Part shown: positions 60,501 through 64,000 of the stretch, piece after piece
Numbering within the stretch: the first letter of the stretch is position 1
Layout: the number at the start of each line of letters is the position of its first letter
From: Halichoerus grypus
Taxonomy: Eukaryota; Chordata; Mammalia; Carnivora; Phocidae
Assembly: GCF_964656455.1 (NCBI RefSeq)
Contig: NC_135718.1
Location: 144,566,262 to 144,630,261, forward strand
Reading direction: 5' to 3'
DNA: 64,000 bases
The notes under the pieces: model-generated
The model's database searches: none
Told to the model about the DNA's origin: nothing
Seen by the model: the letters and a program-made list of their open reading frames with translations, nothing else
Program-made: the position numbers and the translations under genes

Positions 60501-60633
60501 TTACCATTATTATTATTATTATTACTCAGATTCTTACTGACACAAAATTCACATAGAGTAACTCTAGGGTGTCACAAAAGACCACTATGTATATATTTTG
60601 AACAAAAACCCAAAGGCCCTAAAAAGAGGCTAC

Positions 60634-60758
60634 TTTTTTTTTTAAAGATTTTATTTATTTGACACAGAGGGAGAGTCCAAGTAGGGGGGAGGGGCAGAGA
60701 GAGAGGGAGAAGCAGGCTCCCCGCTGAGCAGGGAACCCGATGCAGGGTTCAATCTCAG
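60634..60758 (-). mobile_element. Truncated CanSINE, antisense (copy B of 10829-10953)
   Basis: Same truncation point as copy A. Confidence 0.85.
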
Positions 60759-60969
60759 TTTTCCGTCTGTTACCACCTCTTGCTAAGTGTCTCCCCACTA
60801 TCTCTCATGTCCGCATCCCCATCTCATCCCCACTGGTTATTTCCCCTGATTTCGGCCCAAACTACAGTGTCTGCTTCTCATCGACCCACCTTTGGGGTTA
60901 CCCCTTCTCGGAGTGGTCAGTGTAGCCTTCCAACACCCAAGTCTGACCATGTCTCCTGTTGTTTAGAAT

Positions 60970-61440
60970 TCTGATGTGTCTCCACATGAAGTTGAGACAA
61001 GGAGCATCTTGATTTGGCCCCCGCCCAGCTGTCCTGCCTCAACTCCTTCCACCTGCTGCATTGGCAGGTACCTGCTCGTAAAGCTCAACAGCTGCTGGTC
61101 ACCACATCCTCAGGTCCCTTCCATTTCTCCGAGTGTTGTGTGTGCCCTCCTCTGGCCCAGCATCCCCTCTTCTGCACCCTTGCCCAACCCTCCATGTGTT
61201 CCAGGCTCAGCTCAAAAGCTCCCTCCTCTGAGGACACCACTGTCCTGAGATACAGCTGCTCTTCCATCTCTATTTCCACTGCATCTTGTCCATGCCTCCG
61301 CTCCGATGTCATTCTCCCGATCTCCCTAAGCTCCTGGATGGCGGGGCAGCTTCTTCGAAACTTTAAATGCCCCGAGCCAGTCTAGGGCAAAGCCTGGTGA
61401 ATGATCAATAAATGTGTGTTGAAGGAACAAATATTTTAAT
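60970..61440 (+). repeat. L2 3' fragment (copy B of 11165-11635)
   Basis: Same relic at offset 49805. Confidence 0.6.
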
Positions 61441-62644
61441 AAGGAACATTTTCCCTGTCTGGCAGCTCCCATCTAGGGAGGAGGATGGACTTACAGACAA
61501 CCTCCATCTGACAGCTGGCTCATGCAGAGGGAGGGCTCTGACCCTCTTCAAGAGTCTGGGGAGGAAAACGAGTCAGGTGCACTCCTCATTCACAACACCA
61601 TGCTAGGAAAAGAAATTGAAGTCTTGGCCGCTGAGCATGATGAGAATGTGTGGTTACTGAAGAGGCGAATTCCACTGGTCTGGGCTTTCAAGCCGGGGCT
61701 CTTTGGGGTAAGGGGGGTTTCAGGTGGGTTTTGACTTTCACTTTTCACAGGAGCTAGTGGAAGGGAGCTTGCCTCTCTGGCTCTTTCCTCCAACCTCTTC
61801 CCACCCTGGATGGTGGCCCTCCAGAGGGTGACTGATGCCGATTTGGGAGGAGGCCCACTGGTTGCCTTCTTAAACGTTCCCAGAACAGTGCCCCAATTTA
61901 AGGAACGGTTTTTTGGGAAATAAACAAACTCAAACCTGAACTTGTCTAAGAAAATCCCCTGCTCACCCAAGAACCGGCGGGAATGGAGCTGGTAAAGATC
62001 AACAAAGCCGCACATTAGGTAAAGCAGTGAAAACAAATTTTATTCAGCAATTAGTGAATTAGGGGAAAGAGCTGAGCTCCAGTCCCATTTGTGCAGAGGT
62101 GACTGGGCCCGTTAAAGGGACAATGCCGTACGGGTGGGGACCAAAAGCTTGGTCGCTAGGAACGTGGTCAGGCCCGCTGCGCCTGCTAGCTGGCCCCGAC
62201 TGAAGCTAGGATTCCGCCCTCCCGCAGAGAGGGGAGACAAGCCCTGTCCCTCTTCGAAGGAATGGCTCTCAGGTCCTTGAGAAAGACAATTCTGAGTTGC
62301 AGAAGATACATACACATCTCAGAGGGCCAGAGGAAGATTTGTAATTGTGAGCCCTTCTGAGAGAGCATGCTCTAGGCGGAGGTCAGGGCTCCCTCCCCAG
62401 ATGTTGGCCCGAGCAAGCCGTGCAGTGTCCGGCAGCAGCGAGCTCTCCCAGGCAGGTGTTTTACTGGAGGTGTGTGTGCGGTGGGGATGGGGGGGTATAG
62501 GGGACGGGGCTGGGGTCATCCCGGGCACCTGGCCAGAAGCCACGCTGGCCTCAGCTCTTCTCTCAGTGCAGACGTTTCCACCGAGAGGCGTATGGGCCCC
62601 AAATGCTGCAAGTCTCAGAGGGATCGGCCAGGGCAAGTAGTTCC

Positions 62645-63365
62645 TAAACGTTGTAACGCCTCCCGTCCTGCCGCCCAGGAGCCGCTTCCCGGTTCGGCTC
62701 GGAGCGCGCGATCCGGCAGCCGAGGGGCCGCGTCGGGGACCGTGGCGGCGCAGGAGGAGGGCACTAGCGCGGGGCCGACGACCAACCCGGAGAAAGCGGG
62801 CGGCGAGCGGGCGGCGAGGGTGCGGCGGACCCGGGCCCTCTCCGCCCCACATCCGGTTACGGCGCGGCCGTGGGCCAGCCGCGCTCGGGCCGCAGGGAGG
62901 GCAGGACCCGCCCCGAGCCGCCGCGCCTCCTCCAGCGCGCCGCCAGGCTTAAGCGCCCCCGCGCCCCCCGCCGCCCGCGCCCCCGCCCCGCCGGAGCTGC
63001 CCCCGCCCGCTCGGCCATGGGCGCCGCCGGCTCGTCGGCTCTGGGCAGCCTCGGCCTCCCCGCGCCGCGCCTCCCCGCGCCGTCCCGGCCCGCCTGGCTC
63101 GGGGCGGCCGCGCTGGGACTGGCCGCCGTGGCGCTGGGGACGGTGGCCTGGCGCCGCGCGCGCTCCAGGCGGCGCCGGCGGCTGCAGCAGGTGGGCACCG
63201 TGGCGCAGCTCTGGATCTACCCGGTCAAGTCGTGCAAGGGGGTGCCGGTGAGCGCGGCGGAGTGCACGGCCTTGGGGCTGCGCTGCGGCCACCTGCGGGA
63301 CAGGTAGGGCCGGGCCGGGGCTGCGCGGGACCTGCCCGGGCCGGGGTGGGGCGGGGGCCGCTCGC
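62645..63365 (+). promoter_or_regulatory. Second copy of the CpG-island promoter
   Basis: This is the duplicate of the island at 12840-13560, at offset 49805. One difference from the first copy near the ETS-like site is G at 13064 versus C at 62869. GC boxes and start context are preserved, so the copy has an intact promoter. Confidence 0.8.
63017..63303 (+). CDS. MTARC2: Second MTARC2-like exon 1 (downstream repeat copy)
   Basis: This is the equivalent of 13212-13498 at an offset of 49805 bases. The encoded 95 residues plus the split codon are identical to the first copy, and the donor CAG|GTAGGG is intact. Intron 1 follows to the window edge, so exons 2-7 of this copy, if they exist, lie outside. 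It is either the first exon of a second, very recent MTARC2 copy or the same exon duplicated by an assembly error. Identity across more than 13 kb upstream makes it unlikely to be the ordinary MTARC1 exon 1, an old paralogue. Confidence 0.85.
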
Positions 63366-64000
63366 GGGAAGGGGTCTAGAGGTTTGCCTCTTGCGTTTCC
63401 TGGGTTGTTGGTTGGACGCTTTGCCTTTGATCCTTTAGCTGGGGAGGTCAGTTCATGTCTGGTTCAGGTTTGGAAAGTTAGGTAGGGGTAGACCCTTGCC
63501 CCTCCCTAGATGAGAGGTTCCTCCTCTGTAGAAGGACGGGGTCTGACCTGGTTATCTTCAAGTCTCCTGCTAGTTCTAAACTTTCTGATTCTATCTTAGT
63601 CTACGGCACAATAGTAGAAAATAAAATGCTGTGAGCACACGTGGGCAGACAGCGGCAACGCGGAAAGCAAGTCTCGTTCAAGGACACTGGCTTTGGTCTT
63701 GCTGGAGTTTGCTCCTCCCCCGTCTGTCTCCAGTCCTGGAGCAGGTGCCTAGGAGACCCGGGGTGGTGGGGGCGGGGGGGAGACTTGATCCACTTTCATA
63801 AGTAGTGAGCGGGGTGAAGTCTTGTGCTGGGAAGAGGGGATACCTGGGGCACTGCAAATGTAATATTTGCCATTAAGAGAGTAGTGTGTCCCCTCTCCCC
63901 AGAAGCAGAGTGGCCCTTAATGAAGAACTCTGGGGAAAGTCTCTACCCACGTAAGGCCCGGCATATGGAAATTCCATTCACCTCCCTCAGAAAAGAAAAG
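63304..64000 (+). other. Start of intron 1, second copy (cut by window end)
   Basis: It begins with GTAGGG and is collinear with 13499-14195 up to the last base. Exon 2 would be expected about 5.9 kb beyond the edge if this is a full gene copy. Confidence 0.8.

Larger units (their letters stand above)
49802..64000 (+). repeat. Downstream member of the ~49.8-kb-period direct repeat (copy B)
   Basis: This is a collinear, same-orientation copy of 1-14195 that reaches the window end. The bases just before 49802 have no counterpart in the window because copy A starts at base 1, so whether the repeat extends further left cannot be seen. Contents mirror copy A: L2 relics, four SINEs, two LTRs, L1M relic, CpG island and exon 1. 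Confidence 0.97.

Noticed and set aside
62645..64000. The second exon 1 as the ordinary MTARC1 first exon
   Set aside because: MTARC1 and MTARC2 are old paralogues. Near-identity through 13 kb of upstream DNA and intron, repeats included, cannot be explained by conservation of paralogues.
1..64000. CRISPR arrays, operons, bacterial or phage systems
   Set aside because: The sequence is mammalian: introns, SINEs, L1 and CpG islands. Direct repeats seen here are microsatellites, SINE copies or the segmental duplication.

Overview
This is nuclear DNA of a carnivoran mammal, most likely a caniform (dog, bear, seal or mustelid group). The window carries about twenty copies of the tRNA-derived carnivore SINE. 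The head reads GGCGCCTGGGTGGCTCAG, followed by a CTTCTCCCTCTCCCTCTGCC-type body and an A-rich tail; several copies have clear target-site duplications (TSDs). Carnivore LINE-1 3' ends, ancient MIR/L2/L1M fossils and solo LTRs are also present. There are no bacterial genes, operons or CRISPR arrays. Most open reading frames are chance frames in repeats or GC-rich DNA.

One protein-coding gene is complete. It is MTARC2 (mitochondrial amidoxime reducing component 2), on the + strand, in seven coding exons from 13212 to 36038. All splice sites are GT-AG, the phases are consistent and the product is 341 residues. Its first exon lies in a CpG island (about 12840-13560). The protein has an N-terminal membrane anchor, a MOSC N-terminal domain and a MOSC domain with the molybdenum-binding cysteine in the CSRC motif. 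The gene ends in a short 3' UTR with an AATAAA at 36619.

The main structural feature is a near-identical direct repeat with a period of about 49.8 kb. Bases 1-14195 recur at 49802-64000 with only some 40-45 differences. The repeat includes the whole upstream flank, the CpG island, exon 1 and the start of intron 1. The window therefore ends inside a second MTARC2 first exon (63017-63303). The homology starts at the first base and runs to the last, so no boundary is visible. It is either a very recent tandem duplication or an assembly artefact in which two haplotypes were joined.

Layout: 1-12840, intergenic upstream flank (L2, SINEs, two related LTRs in opposite orientation, an old L1M); 12840-13560, promoter/CpG island and exon 1; 13499-35911, introns rich in repeats; 36039-36645, 3' UTR; 36.6-49.8 kb, repeat-rich downstream flank with no recognised coding exon; 49.8-64 kb, second copy of the upstream flank and exon 1. 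No exon of the sister gene MTARC1, which follows MTARC2 in human, was recognised.
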